Part shown: positions 53,040 through 62,260 of the stretch, in pieces
Position numbering within the stretch: the first letter of the stretch is position 1
Layout: every line of letters begins with the position of its first letter
Source: Piscibacillus salipiscarius JCM 13188
GTDB taxonomy: Bacteria; Bacillota; Bacilli; Bacillales; Alkalibacillaceae
Length of the DNA: 64,000 nt
Direction: 5' to 3'
Assembly: GCF_001311865.1 (NCBI RefSeq)
Contig: NZ_BBCD01000009.1
Coordinates: forward strand, 39,785-103,784
Program-made: the position numbers and the translations under genes
The notes under the pieces: generated by a model
The model's database searches: none
The model's input: the letters and a program-made list of their open reading frames with translations, nothing else
What the model was told of the DNA's origin: nothing

Positions 53040-53919
53040 ATGAATAGTTGGAAGAAAATACTTGGGCTTAGCATTGCATTGCTAGTTGTGGTTACATTAG
53101 CAGCTTGCGGCGGAAGCAGTGAGGAGTCTAGTTCAGAAGTAAACCAGGACGAGATTTCAATCGGTCAAATTAACTGGGCTGAGAACATTGCTGTTACAAA
53201 CATGTGGAAAGTGATTCTAGAAGAAAAAGGCTACAACGTGAAGTTACAATTACTTGATATGGGTACGATGATGAAAGCGTTAGAAAGTGGCGACTTAGAT
53301 GTAAGCTTAGAAGTTTGGCTACCTGTTCAAGATAAGAATTACTTAAAAGAATATCAAGATACCGTTAATTTCTCAGACGCTACTTGGTATGACAATGCTA
53401 AAGTAGGACTTGTTGTTCCAACTTATATGGAAGATATTAACAGCATTGAAGACTTAAACAAAACAAAGACAAGTTTAATGGCCAAATTATCGGCTTTGAC
53501 CCTGGTGCAGGTACGATGGAAGTGACAGAGGAATTAATTAAAGATTATAATCTTGACTATGAGTTAACATCTAGCTCTGAGCCTGCAATGATCACTCAAA
53601 TTGGTGAAGCAGTTAAAAATAAAGAACCAATTGTTGCGCCACTTTGGAGTCCACACTGGATTTTCGCTGAATATGACCTTAAGTTCCTAGAAGATCCGAA
53701 AAAGTATACGGTGGAGTTGAGAAGATCCACCACGCAACAAGAACTGATTTTGCGGATGAATATCCAAAAGTTAGCGAGTACTTCAAGAACTGGAAAATGA
53801 CAGACAAGCAAATCGGTGAATTAATCAACTCTGTTGAAAACGCAGAAAAACCTATTAAAGGTGCTGAAAAATGGGTTAACGAAAACCAAGAGTTAATTAA
53901 TGAATGGACTAAAGAGTAA
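53040..53919 (+). CDS. Glycine betaine/proline-type substrate-binding lipoprotein, OpuAC/ProX-like (two frameshifts)
   Basis: The signal peptide has lipobox cysteine LAAC (~residue 23). The mature domain is OpuAC-like, with tryptophans in positions expected for the aromatic betaine cage (INWAENIAVTNMW, EVWLP, LWSPHWIF). Frames change near 53475 (after NKTK, into GFDPGAGTMEVT) and near 53712 (into GVEKIHHATRTDF). Joined length is about 292 residues. No ATPase or permease gene follows; a terminator does. It probably serves a transporter encoded elsewhere. Confidence 0.88.
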
Positions 53920-53930
53920 TAGATAAAGAG

Positions 53931-53961
53931 CTGGCCTCACGTGCTGTGAGGCCAGTTTTTT
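53931..53961 (+). terminator. Terminator of the betaine-binding protein gene
   Basis: CTGGCCTCAC pairs perfectly with GTGAGGCCAG around GTGCT and is followed by six T. It shows the gene is monocistronic. Confidence 0.95.
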
Positions 53962-53973
53962 ATACGCTTCGAA

Positions 53974-54619
53974 TTATATCTTCTGAATTGACTTAGTAAA
54001 ATCTCCCACACGATTAAATATCTGGTCTGGCTTAGTACTAAACTCTAGTGTTTGATAAGTTGATAACCACTGCACTCCAATTGTATGTACGTTAGCTTGT
54101 TTCCCCGCTAAAATATCCGCTTCACTATCTCCTATAAACATGGCGTCTGTGTGATCGACGTTTAGATACGCTAATGCCTTTTTCAACCCTTCTGGATGGG
54201 GCTTTGGATCAATAACATCATCACCTGTGATAATGGCGTCAAATAAATCATTCATTTTTAGATGATCTAAAGATATGAGTAAGCTTCTTCTCGCTTTTCC
54301 AGTTACAATTCCTAATTTATAACCTTGTGTACTTAATTGATGTAGCAACAGTTGTATCTCTTCATTCTTAAAGACAAGTTCGTGATGTTTTTCACTGTAT
54401 TTTTCATAATAGAGCTCAATTGCTTTGTCATGATCTGTATTAACAAGATTCTCTCTAATGATTCCCGTTTCAGATGGACCAAACATACTTTTATTTCTTC
54501 AGATGTAAGTTCAACATTATCGAATTCCTTAAATATTGCCTGAAACGCATAATAACAAACCGGTAGCGTATCAGCTAAAGTACCATCAAAATCAAATATA
54601 ATAGCTTTAATAATAACAC
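53974..54619 (-). CDS. HAD-superfamily hydrolase, phosphoglycolate phosphatase-like (one frameshift)
   Basis: About 214 residues. The front piece has the catalytic motif IIFDFDGTLADTLPV; a shift near 54493 joins it to MFGPSETGIIRENLV. Motif II is LGIVTGKAR, motif III lysine is in DPKPHPEGL, and motif IV is MFIGDSEADILAG. This matches PGP/PpaX-type phosphatases. The exact start is unclear; a GTG at 54619 after AAAGGGAA needs a small frame correction. Confidence 0.82.
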
Positions 54620-54631
54620 TTCCCTTTAATT

Positions 54632-55165
54632 TTAAGGTTTAAATATATCAGCCACTAGATTACTAAACTCTCTTAAATAATGTAGGTAATGATCACCTCC
54701 ATAGTTATAACGTTTATTATACATTTTGGCTACAACAAGGTTGTATTTTGGAATCACTAATAGAGTCGGGCCTGTTATTCCAAGGATTTGATAAGACCCT
54801 TTAGGGACTCTCTCACCAATCTCACTTTGAATGCTGGGTGTACCTTGAGCGTACCAAAACAGACCATTTCTTGGCAGATTAATATTCTTATAGATCGGAC
54901 TCTTAATTTGAGTAGCTAATTCTATTACTTCCCTAGGAACGATTTGTTTACCTTCCACGAGCCCTTTATTTAGATGTAAATTTCCCCATTCCGCAAATTC
55001 ACGAGCTGTTGTATGAAGGTTTGATTCTGTTCCATCATTCGTTTGCCCTATCTTATATGATTCCTCTTCATTTGCAGTAATAATTTCTTTCACTAGTGCA
55101 TCATTAGTTTCTGTTTGCCAATTGAGCAACGTATAACTACAAAAAGGAATCTTAATAGGGTATCT
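54632..55165 (-). pseudogene. Beta-lactamase-like serine hydrolase, C-terminal half only
   Basis: The sequence EESYKIGQTNDGTESNLHTT, GNLHLNKGLVEGKQIVP and RNGLFWYAQGTPS fits the second half of a class C beta-lactamase-family serine hydrolase. The half with the SxxK nucleophile is absent: upstream the frame closes at a TAG near 55166, and only RYPIKIPFCSYTLLNW precedes. It is probably a 5'-truncated remnant. A TTG could start the rest, but it would lack the active-site serine. Confidence 0.65.
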
Positions 55166-55320
55166 CTATAAATTATTTCTCTATACTATCTCGCGCGGTA
55201 TTTGTGGTAGGCATATGATTGAAAACATTGGCAAGCCCGAATCTTATTTATCACTTTTTTTCTTTAGAAGCAACTTTTCATTATAATCTATATGATGGTT
55301 GATTCCTTTTATAGGAAATA

Positions 55321-56055
55321 TTATGAATTTCCCTTTCGCGAATGACAACAAGAATGATGATGTTGCAAATGATCATAATTGTCATGATGGCGCCACCACT
55401 CATAAGGAGGTTTCTGCGGATAACCATCAGGCGAGTCTTCCCAAGTTTCTTGACGTCCAAATGGTGTCAGGTCAAGATAGTTGAACGGAGTAAAGAGTAT
55501 ATCAACACCTCGTAAATATGTAGAATAAGTATGATAAATTTTGTCACCATCACGTAAGAATACACTTACCCCTTGATGCTGTACCCCATCAGATGTCGCT
55601 TCAAAGTCATAATTAAAATCGCTGTCATACGATGAAAACCACGGTACGTTCCAACCCATTTGTTTCTTAAACGGTTCAATTTTGGAAAATGGAGCCTGGG
55701 ATACTAATATCAATGAAGTATCACGGGCTTGCAAATGAGCTAGGTGTCCCATGCTGTCAACAATCATTGAGCAGCCTTCACACCCTTTGTCCCAACTTGG
55801 ATCGAACATAAAGTGATAAACGATGAGCTGACTATGCCCTTCAAATAAATCTATTAGTTTTGCTTTGCCATCTTTTCCATCAAGGATGTACTCTTTATCA
55901 AGTTCGACCATTGGAAGTCGACGACGCTCGGCATTTAGTGCATCTCTTGCGCGAGTGAGTTCTTTTTCCTTTGCCAAGAGTTCCTTGCGTGCTTTCTCCC
56001 ATTCCTCTCGAGTAACGACTCTAGGCATGGTTGCGCCTTTGTTACTATTCTCCAC
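55321..56055 (-). CDS. DUF899 family thioredoxin-like protein
   Basis: An intact protein of about 244 residues. RVVTREEWEKARKELLAKEK at the front, then YHFMFDPSWDKGCEGCSMIVD with a CxxC-like pair, and GWNVPWFSSYDSDFNYDF are signatures of DUF899, a thioredoxin-fold family. The GTG at 56055 has AAAGGAG ten bases upstream. The C-terminus is unusually rich in His (HHDNYDHLQHHHSCCHSR) and may bind metal. Function unknown. Confidence 0.82.
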   Translation of the reverse strand: MENSNKGATMPRVVTREEWEKARKELLAKEKELTRARDALNAERRRLPMVELDKEYILDGKDGKAKLIDLFEGHSQLIVYHFMFDPSWDKGCEGCSMIVDSMGHLAHLQARDTSLILVSQAPFSKIEPFKKQMGWNVPWFSSYDSDFNYDFEATSDGVQHQGVSVFLRDGDKIYHTYSTYLRGVDILFTPFNYLDLTPFGRQETWEDSPDGYPQKPPYEWWRHHDNYDHLQHHHSCCHSRKGNS

Positions 56056-56218
56056 AGAATATCTACTCCTTTCATTGTAAGGAATACACAAAGCACTAAC
56101 CCAATCTTTACCTTCTTTAAATAATTTTAACATAATATTCAGATATTTTTACTAAGAAAAAGACGAGCTTACTATTGATCTTGTTGTTCAACTATTGTCC
56201 CAGTAAAAAGGGAATTTG

Positions 56219-56538
56219 TTAATAATTATTTATTATTTTCTTTTCTAAAAAGTTTTCCTCTATTATCTCCTGTTTCTCACTAACTAATAAAGATTGAAAT
56301 TCACCAAATAATATTTGTATTTCTTTCTCTGTGTTAATTAAGTCAATGCTATTTGGTAGTCATCCTTATCCTTATATTTTGAAATTTCCAATCATTTCGT
56401 ACTATCATCCTTGCTTTGAAGATAAACAGTATTAAAATCCAAATACTTTCCATAAATCTCTGATGCTCTTTCTTGAATACTTAAATACTCATCCACTTTA
56501 TCCTTTTGAATATGATATTGATAAACTTTTACAAACAT
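56219..56538 (-). pseudogene. Small broken gene, antibiotic-monooxygenase/NIPSNAP-like length and start
   Basis: An ATG at 56538 behind GGAGGGTGAG opens MFVKVYQYHIQKDKVDEYLS and continues to DDSTK, where an in-frame TGA stands where Trp would fit. The frame goes on with LEISKYKDKDDYQ, then shifts near 56345 and ends SIDLINTEKEIQILFGEFQS...EKKIINNY. About 106 codons. The opening strand-helix pattern resembles a dimeric alpha-beta barrel, but I cannot name it. It has at least two lesions. Confidence 0.5.
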
Positions 56539-56707
56539 ACTCACCCTCCAATCTAATAAACTTTATTCAACATTACTGCCATTAGAAGAACAACATCTTT
56601 TAACTTATTTTACCATATTTATTCCTAATAACTTTTGAACATAGTATATACGCAGGAAATATAGATTCTTTTCTTGTATATGGACTATATTTTAGAGGGG
56701 GATCAAC

Positions 56708-57091
56708 TTGAAGATAAAAGGGGTAATCTTAGCACTATTTACGTTATTGGTTCTAACTGCCTGTATAGAAGATTCAAAGGAATTAACTTTTCAAAATGAA
56801 TCAGACAACTGGTTAGTAGAATACACAGCAACCGTTAAGGGTGATGATCAAGAAACGAATAGACTTTATGTCGAATACATTGGTGAGGGCGAGGCGCCAG
56901 AACGCATCGACTATCGAATTGTTTAAAGTTCAGGAGAGGCTGAGGGGACCAATACTACATTGGAACAAGGTGTTCTGAATTCAAAGTTAAGTTCGTGTTC
57001 AGGTTGTGCTGTCACTTATGAAAATGATGAAGTTGAGATAACTATTGAGTGGGATGATGAGAGTGAGACGTTTAAGCTGAATAATAATTGA
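56708..57091 (+). pseudogene. Small lipoprotein gene with an in-frame TAA
   Basis: From the start at 56708 (AGAGGGGGAT upstream) a signal peptide with lipobox LTAC leads to ESDNWLVEYTATVKGDD...RIDYRIV, then TAA at 56924. The same frame continues 54 more codons (SSGEAEGTNTTLEQG...WDDESETFKLNNN) to TGA at 57089. The full 128 codons resemble the lipoprotein at 17025-17523 in layout. Either a nonsense mutation or an error; the stop is in frame, unlike most breaks in this window. Confidence 0.6.
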
Positions 57092-57133
57092 GTGGCATTT
57101 TTGAAGTAGTGAATATTTAATAGATTCGTAAGT

Positions 57134-57230
57134 GACCGATAAACTTTAAGAAATGACCGATATATTTTGAAAAGTGATCGATAAATTCCAAAAAGTGACC
57201 GATAACCTCAAAAAGAGGCCGATAATCGCC
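57134..57230. repeat. Four to five 21-bp tandem units (GACCGATA type)
   Basis: GACCGAT or a close variant recurs at 57134, 57155, 57176, 57197 and 57217 (21, 21, 21 and 20 bases apart), each followed by an A/T-rich half. On the opposite strand the core reads TTTATCGGTC, similar to the TTTATC cores of the other arrays. It lies between the broken lipoprotein and the betA terminator. Confidence 0.85.
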
Positions 57231-57239
57231 ATATAATAG

Positions 57240-57282
57240 AATGAGCATCGACTAGCGTTAGCTAATCGATGCTCATCTTTAT
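57240..57282. terminator. Long hairpin at the end of betA
   Basis: ATGAGCATCGA (57241-57251) pairs with TCGATGCTCAT (57266-57276), with a further CTAGC/GCTAA pairing inside. The T tract is weak (CTTTATAT on plus). It separates the repeat array from betA. Confidence 0.65.
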
Positions 57283-57300
57283 ATATAAATAAGGGGGTAA

Positions 57301-58986
57301 TTAGTTTGTCACCACGCCTGCGTCTGGTGAATCGACGCCGTGGCGGTAATAATCAACATGTTCTGCTTCGAGTGGTTCTTTTTCTAAGATTAAGTCTGCT
57401 GCTTTTTCGGCAAGCATTAAGACAGGTGCGTGGATGTTACCGTTTGTGACGTATGGCATAGCTGATGCGTCTACGACTCTGACATTGTCGAGTCCGTGGA
57501 CTTTCATGGTGTTCGGGTCAACCACGGCCATTGGGTCTGATGCTGGTCCCATTTTCGCTGTGCAAGATGGGTGTAGTGCTGTTTCGGCATCATTTTTTAC
57601 CCATTCTAAGATTTCTTCATCTGTTTGAACAGATGGGCCTGGCGAGATTTCGCCTGCGTTATAAGGATTCATTGCTGGTTGCGCCATAATGTTTCTTGTT
57701 AGGCGCACAGCCTCGATCCATTCGCGTCTGTCTTGTTCAGTTGATAGGTAGTTGTACACCATGCTTGGGTGCTCCCTCGGGTCTTTTGAACGAATCTTAA
57801 GCGATCCGCGTGCGTCTGAATACATTGGGCCTACGTGCACTTGGAAGCCGTGCTTCGTGTCAGCTTTTTGACCGTCATAACGTACCGCTACTGGTAAGAA
57901 GTGATACATTAAGTTTGGATAGTCAACATCTTCGTTCGAACGGATAAACCCTCCGCCTTCGAAGTGGTTCGTTGCGGCTGGTCCTGTACGTCCAAGTAAC
58001 CACTGTAGGCCAATCCAAGGCATGCGTAATTTGTTTAAGCTTGGTTGCATTGATACTGGTTCAGGGCATGAGTACTGAATATATGCTTCTAAGTGGTCTT
58101 GTAAGTTCTCACCAACACCTGGAAGGTCAACTACTGGCTCAATGCCAAGTGACTTCAAGTGCTCAGCGTCGCCGACTCCAGATAACTGAAGAAGCTGCGG
58201 TGTGTTAATTGCGCCACCTGCAAGCACCACTTCTCCTGCTTCAACCTGATGATCTTTACCATTTCGGCGGTAATTAACAGCTGTTGCCTTCGTTCCAGTA
58301 AATTCGATTCCTGATACGAACGCACGTGTGCGGATCGTTAAATTACGGCGATGTCTAACTGGATCTAAATAAGCACGAGATGCTGAAAAGCGGCGCCCTT
58401 TGTAAACGTGTTTATCAAATGGACCGAATCCTTCTTGGCGGTAGCCATTAACATCCGGCGTGCGGTTGTATCCTGCTTCAACGGCTGCATCGAAAAATGC
58501 TTGGAATAACGGGTTTTTAGCCGGACCGCGTTCAAGTTTTACTGGACCATTTAACCCGCGATAAGGATCATCTGAATCAGCAGCTAGTGCATTTTCTAAA
58601 CGTTTGAAATACGGAAGAACATGCGCAAAGTTCCACGTTTCCATCCCTTTATCTGAACCCCAGCGTTCATAGTCCATTGGGTTTCCGCGCTGATAGATCA
58701 TGCCGTTAATTGAGCTTGACCCGCCAAGCACTTTACCACGGGCATGCTTAATGCGGCGTCCGTTCATATACGGCTCAGGGTCTGACTCGTACTTCCAGTC
58801 ATATAAGCTCTTGCCAGCTGGGAATGGTAAAGCTGCTGGCATTTGAATTAATAAATCCCATGAATAGTCACTACGTCCTGCTTCTAAAATTAATACACTG
58901 CTTTTTCCGTATGCACTGAGGCGGTTACCCATTACCGAACCGGCACTCCCGCCACCAATGACGACGTAATCGAATTTTTCTGTCAT
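57301..58986 (-). CDS. betA: Choline dehydrogenase, GMC flavoprotein
   Basis: The FAD enzyme oxidises choline to betaine aldehyde. An intact 561-residue protein with [19 protein letters not shown], the GMC signature [18 protein letters not shown], and the C-terminal catalytic region [11 protein letters not shown] with [20 protein letters not shown]. The start at 58986 follows GGAGG. It follows betB by 30 bases in one operon. It is noticeably more GC-rich than most neighbours. B. subtilis uses an unrelated type III alcohol dehydrogenase (GbsB) for this step, so the operon is of mixed type. Confidence 0.93.
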   Translation of the reverse strand: MTEKFDYVVIGGGSAGSVMGNRLSAYGKSSVLILEAGRSDYSWDLLIQMPAALPFPAGKSLYDWKYESDPEPYMNGRRIKHARGKVLGGSSSINGMIYQRGNPMDYERWGSDKGMETWNFAHVLPYFKRLENALAADSDDPYRGLNGPVKLERGPAKNPLFQAFFDAAVEAGYNRTPDVNGYRQEGFGPFDKHVYKGRRFSASRAYLDPVRHRRNLTIRTRAFVSGIEFTGTKATAVNYRRNGKDHQVEAGEVVLAGGAINTPQLLQLSGVGDAEHLKSLGIEPVVDLPGVGENLQDHLEAYIQYSCPEPVSMQPSLNKLRMPWIGLQWLLGRTGPAATNHFEGGGFIRSNEDVDYPNLMYHFLPVAVRYDGQKADTKHGFQVHVGPMYSDARGSLKIRSKDPREHPSMVYNYLSTEQDRREWIEAVRLTRNIMAQPAMNPYNAGEISPGPSVQTDEEILEWVKNDAETALHPSCTAKMGPASDPMAVVDPNTMKVHGLDNVRVVDASAMPYVTNGNIHAPVLMLAEKAADLILEKEPLEAEHVDYYRHGVDSPDAGVVTN

Positions 58987-59016
58987 GTTATGAAACCTCC
59001 TTGAATGCTTTTCTTT

Positions 59017-60483
59017 TTATTTAAACCAATGAATCGGCTCTGGTTTTGTATTTCTGAAAATATGCTTCGTTTCTGTATATTCTTCTAACCCTGGTTTACC
59101 GAGCTCGCGTCCAATACCTGACTGTTTATATCCGCCCCACGGAGCCTGCGCAAAGTATGGGTGGAAATCGTTGATCCAAACCGTTCCCATACGTAGCTGA
59201 GCTGCTGCGCGTTCTGCTTTATCGATATCCGTTGTGAACACAGCTCCTGCAAGACCATAAATCGTATCATTCGCAAGACGAACCGCTTCATCTTCATCTT
59301 TAAATCGTTCAACCGTTAAAACTGGACCGAACACTTCTTCTTGCACAATTCTCATGTCCGATGTGCAATTCGTCATAATCGTTGGCAAGTAGAAAAAGCC
59401 ATCCTGAAGTTCAGGGTCTTGTGGGCGAGCGCCGCCAACTAAGACTTTGGCGCCTTCTTTTTGCCAATTTCAACGTACTCTTCTACTTTTGCACGATGTT
59501 CTGCTGAAATTAATGGTCCTGACTGCGTATCTTCGTCAAAACCGTTACCTAACTTAATGTTCTTCGTACGTTCAACTAACGCTTCGACAAACTCATCATG
59601 AATCGAATCTTCAACAAGTAAGCGCGCACCTGCTGAACAAACTTGACCAGCATGGAAGAAGACGGCGTTTAACGCTTGGTCCACTGCTGTTTCAAAGTCA
59701 GCATCTGCAAAGACGATGTTTGGATTTTTACCGCCTAGTTCAAGCGCAATCTTCTTCACATTGCCGCTTGCATTTTGCATAATTTTCTTACCTGTATCAA
59801 TGCCGCCTGTAAATGAAATCAGGTCAACCTCATGGCTCACAGCTAGCTCGTTACCAACAGTTGCGCCTTCACCTAGAACTAAGTTCACAACACCTTTTGG
59901 AAAACCAACTTCCTCCATGAGTTCTGTTACTTTAATCGTTGTAAGTGGCGTAATTTCGCTTGGCTTCATCACGATCGTGTTCCCTGCTGCAAGTGCTGGG
60001 GCAATTTTTCCATGCTGCTTGCAGCAGTGGATAGTTCCAAGGTGTGATCTGACCGCATACACCCACTGGCTCACGAACGACTTTACTTTGGCTATTCGGA
60101 ATTGGCGAGTCGATGATCTCTCCACCATCTTTGTCTGCAAGACCTGCAAAGTATCTGAAAACCCCTGCGATATCGTCCATATCTTCACGGCTTTCTGTCA
60201 ATGTTTTTCCTGTATCTAGTGATTCGAGTTTGGCTAGTTCCTCTTTATCACGTTCGATTAACTGAGCAATATGAAGTACCTTCTCGCCTCTTTCCGTAGC
60301 AGTCGTAGATTTCCAGTCACCATGGTCAAAAGCTTCGCGAGCTGCTTTGATCGCTTGCTTGGTGTCTTCTTCATTGCCTTCAGCAACTACCTCAATTACC
60401 TCTTGGTTATATGGATTAATAATCTCTCTCGTCTTTCCGTTCAATGCGTCCGTCCATTCACCATTAATAAACATCTGTTTCAT
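59017..60483 (-). CDS. betB: Betaine aldehyde dehydrogenase (two frameshifts)
   Basis: The NAD(P) enzyme oxidises betaine aldehyde to glycine betaine, a compatible solute. It starts MKQMFINGEWTDALNGKTRE. Frame changes near 60015 and 59458 split it. Catalytic parts are QITPWNYPLLQAAWK, ALELGGKNPN (general-base Glu), FFHAGQVCSAGARL (nucleophile Cys) and EVFGPVLTVERF. Joined length is 488 residues. Also called gbsA in Bacillus. It is the first gene of the operon, divergent from the GbsR-type regulator. Confidence 0.93.
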
Positions 60484-60506
60484 GAATGAGCCTCCTAAAT
60501 TTATTT

Positions 60507-60666
60507 GTTAAATTATTTTTTAACGTATTTAATAATTTTAATATACCATAGCAAAAATGCTTTGTAAACCAACGACTTTTGCATAAAAATTAATTTTTGA
60601 CTTTTACTGACAATCAGTTTATAGTTACAATTAAAGTAGTTTAAAATTATATTTAACATGTTAAAT
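60507..60666. promoter_or_regulatory. Divergent betB / gbsR control region with GTTAAA-type dyads
   Basis: A perfect 16-base palindrome ATTTAACATGTTAAAT lies at 60651-60666, and GTTAAA-N6-TTTAAC lies at 60507-60524, next to the betB start. Both are made of the half-site GTTAAA/TTTAAC. They are good operator candidates for the GbsR-type regulator. Confidence 0.68.
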
Positions 60667-60702
60667 GAACAAAACTTGGAAAACATAATAACGAAAAGAG
60701 GG

Positions 60703-61274
60703 ATGACTTTGAGCGATCAAACCAATCGAAGTGAAGAATTGCTTGAAGAAGCTGAAGGGGCTGTCATTGACGCGATCGCCGAGACGATGGACTTATACGG
60801 AGTGACGCCTTCCATCGGACGGTTATATGCAACGATGTATTTCAAACACGACCCACAAACGCTGGATGATATGAAAGATGATCTTGGCATGAGTAAACCA
60901 AGTATGAGTACAGCTGTAAGAAAGCTGCAGGAAATTAATATTGTTAAGAAGGTTTGGAAACGAGGCTCTCGCAAGGATTTATTTACTGCTGAGAAGGATT
61001 TCTTCCAGTACTTCTCGCATTTTTTCGGAGATAAGTGGGAACGCGAAGCTAAGATTAACCTATCTGCTATTGATCATGCTGAAGATCAACTTAATCAAGT
61101 TCTTAACGATGAGAAGGCCAATGATGAGGTCAAAAACGCGCCGAACTCGATTTAAAACAGCTTCAAGATTATCGTAAATATTGCCACTGGCTAGAACGAC
61201 TGGCCGATTCCATTGAGTCAGGTGAAATTTTTGAGTTCTTGCCGATTGATGAGGAAAAATCTAAGAAAGAGTAA
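60703..61274 (+). CDS. gbsR: GbsR/MarR-type transcriptional regulator (one frameshift)
   Basis: A winged-helix regulator of about 190 residues. LYGVTPSIGRLYATMYF and TLDDMKDDLGMSKPSMSTAV form the DNA-binding domain typical of GbsR, the choline-responsive repressor. Near 61140 the frame shifts to the true end (LDLKQLQDYRKYCHWLERL...). I prefer the ATG at 60703 or the TTG at 60709 over the ATG at 60658, which lies inside the palindromic operator. It is divergent from betB/betA and most likely represses them without choline. Confidence 0.88.
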
Positions 61275-61280
61275 TGCGAA

Positions 61281-61313
61281 ACAGCCCCTCCAGATGTGGA
61301 GAGGCTGTTTTTT
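61281..61313 (+). terminator. Terminator of the gbsR gene
   Basis: ACAGCC and CCTCC pair with GGAG and AGGCTGT with one bulge, followed by TTTTTT, seven bases past the stop. Confidence 0.9.
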
Positions 61314-61402
61314 CGTTAAGTAAAATTAGTATGTACTTTAATATGGTAGCTACAATTAAAACTTTGTATAATAAAATTAATCTTAATAAATTAGGTGCTG
61401 TG

Positions 61403-62118
61403 ATGAGAGTGACTGTTGAAGAGTTACAGAAAAACTTTATAACGTATTTAAAGTTAGCTTCAACAGAAGACGTGATTATTACACGAGACGACGTTGAAGT
61501 GGCAAGGCTATCGTCTCATTTTGAAGGGATAGTACACGAGAATTTACCATTGTATGGAGTTGGTCATAAAGCTACATATGAGGAATTCTTACAGCTTCGA
61601 CATGATTCTGACAGACGATATGAGTATATTGATGGTGACATTTATTTACTTGCCTCACCTAAAGTTGCTCATCAATACACAGTTACTCAATTACTGACGA
61701 TGTTCTCAGTTTATTTTGATAATGGAGAATGTTTACCATTTGTCGCGCCATTTGATATTGAAGTCAAAAGGCAATCAACAGAAGAAAAGAATATGGTTCA
61801 GCCTGATTTAATGGTGATTTGCGATCTTTATCAACATGTTGGAGAAGATGATTATTATAAAGGAGTCCCCTCATTAATTGTTGAGGTACTTTCAAAGAGA
61901 ACTCAAAAGAAAGACTTAATCTTTAAACTAAACCTTTATATGTCATGCGGTGTAAAAGAGTATTGGATCGTAAACCCTGATAACCAAGAAGTTATGATTT
62001 ATCATTTTGACAATTTTAATATTAAAAATACAAAACATATAAAAATGACGAGAAAGCTAGTTCGTTTATATTTACAGGATTAGAAATAGATTTGCTTAAA
62101 ATATTTAGAACAGCATAG
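61403..62118 (+). CDS. Uma2-family endonuclease-like protein with an antitoxin-like N-terminus (one frameshift)
   Basis: About 238 residues. Residues 1-45 (MRVTVEELQKNFITYLKLAS, EDVIITRDDVEVARL) look like a Phd/YefM-type antitoxin DNA-binding fold. Residues ~55-230 are Uma2 (PD-(D/E)XK): YEEFLQLRHDSDRRYEYIDG, SPKVAHQYTVTQLL, VQPDLMVICD, PSLIVEVLSKRT with Glu, and LYMSCGVKEYWIVNP. A shift near 62045 leads to the natural end (FTGLEIDLLKIF). The ATG at 61403 follows AGGTG. It is a single gene after the gbsR terminator. Confidence 0.8.
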
Positions 62119-62213
62119 TTCTTATTCAAGACTTCTGGTCTTTCTTTGTCATAAATTCTTGATCAACTCACTTGTAGTGATTTAATTCAATATGATAAAA
62201 CCCTGCGCGTATA

Positions 62214-62247
62214 TAAAAACATCATAGACTTAATCCGTCTATGATGC
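62214..62247 (-). terminator. Terminator of rlmD
   Basis: On the minus strand CATCATAGAC pairs with GTCTATGATG around a seven-base loop, followed by TTTTTATA. It lies just past the rlmD stop. Confidence 0.88.
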
Positions 62248-62260
62248 TCTAATAAATAAT

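Noticed and set aside
54632..55129. Functional penicillin-binding or beta-lactamase protein
   Set aside because: The half with the nucleophilic serine is absent and the frame is closed upstream.
56390..56400. TGA read as tryptophan in the small broken gene
   Set aside because: All other genes use TGG for Trp and TGA as a stop, so a recoded genetic code is not supported; mutation or error is simpler.
59716..60219. Plus-strand ORF of 167 codons opposite betB
   Set aside because: It lies antiparallel to a well-conserved dehydrogenase and has low-complexity Ser/Thr/Phe composition typical of antisense frames.
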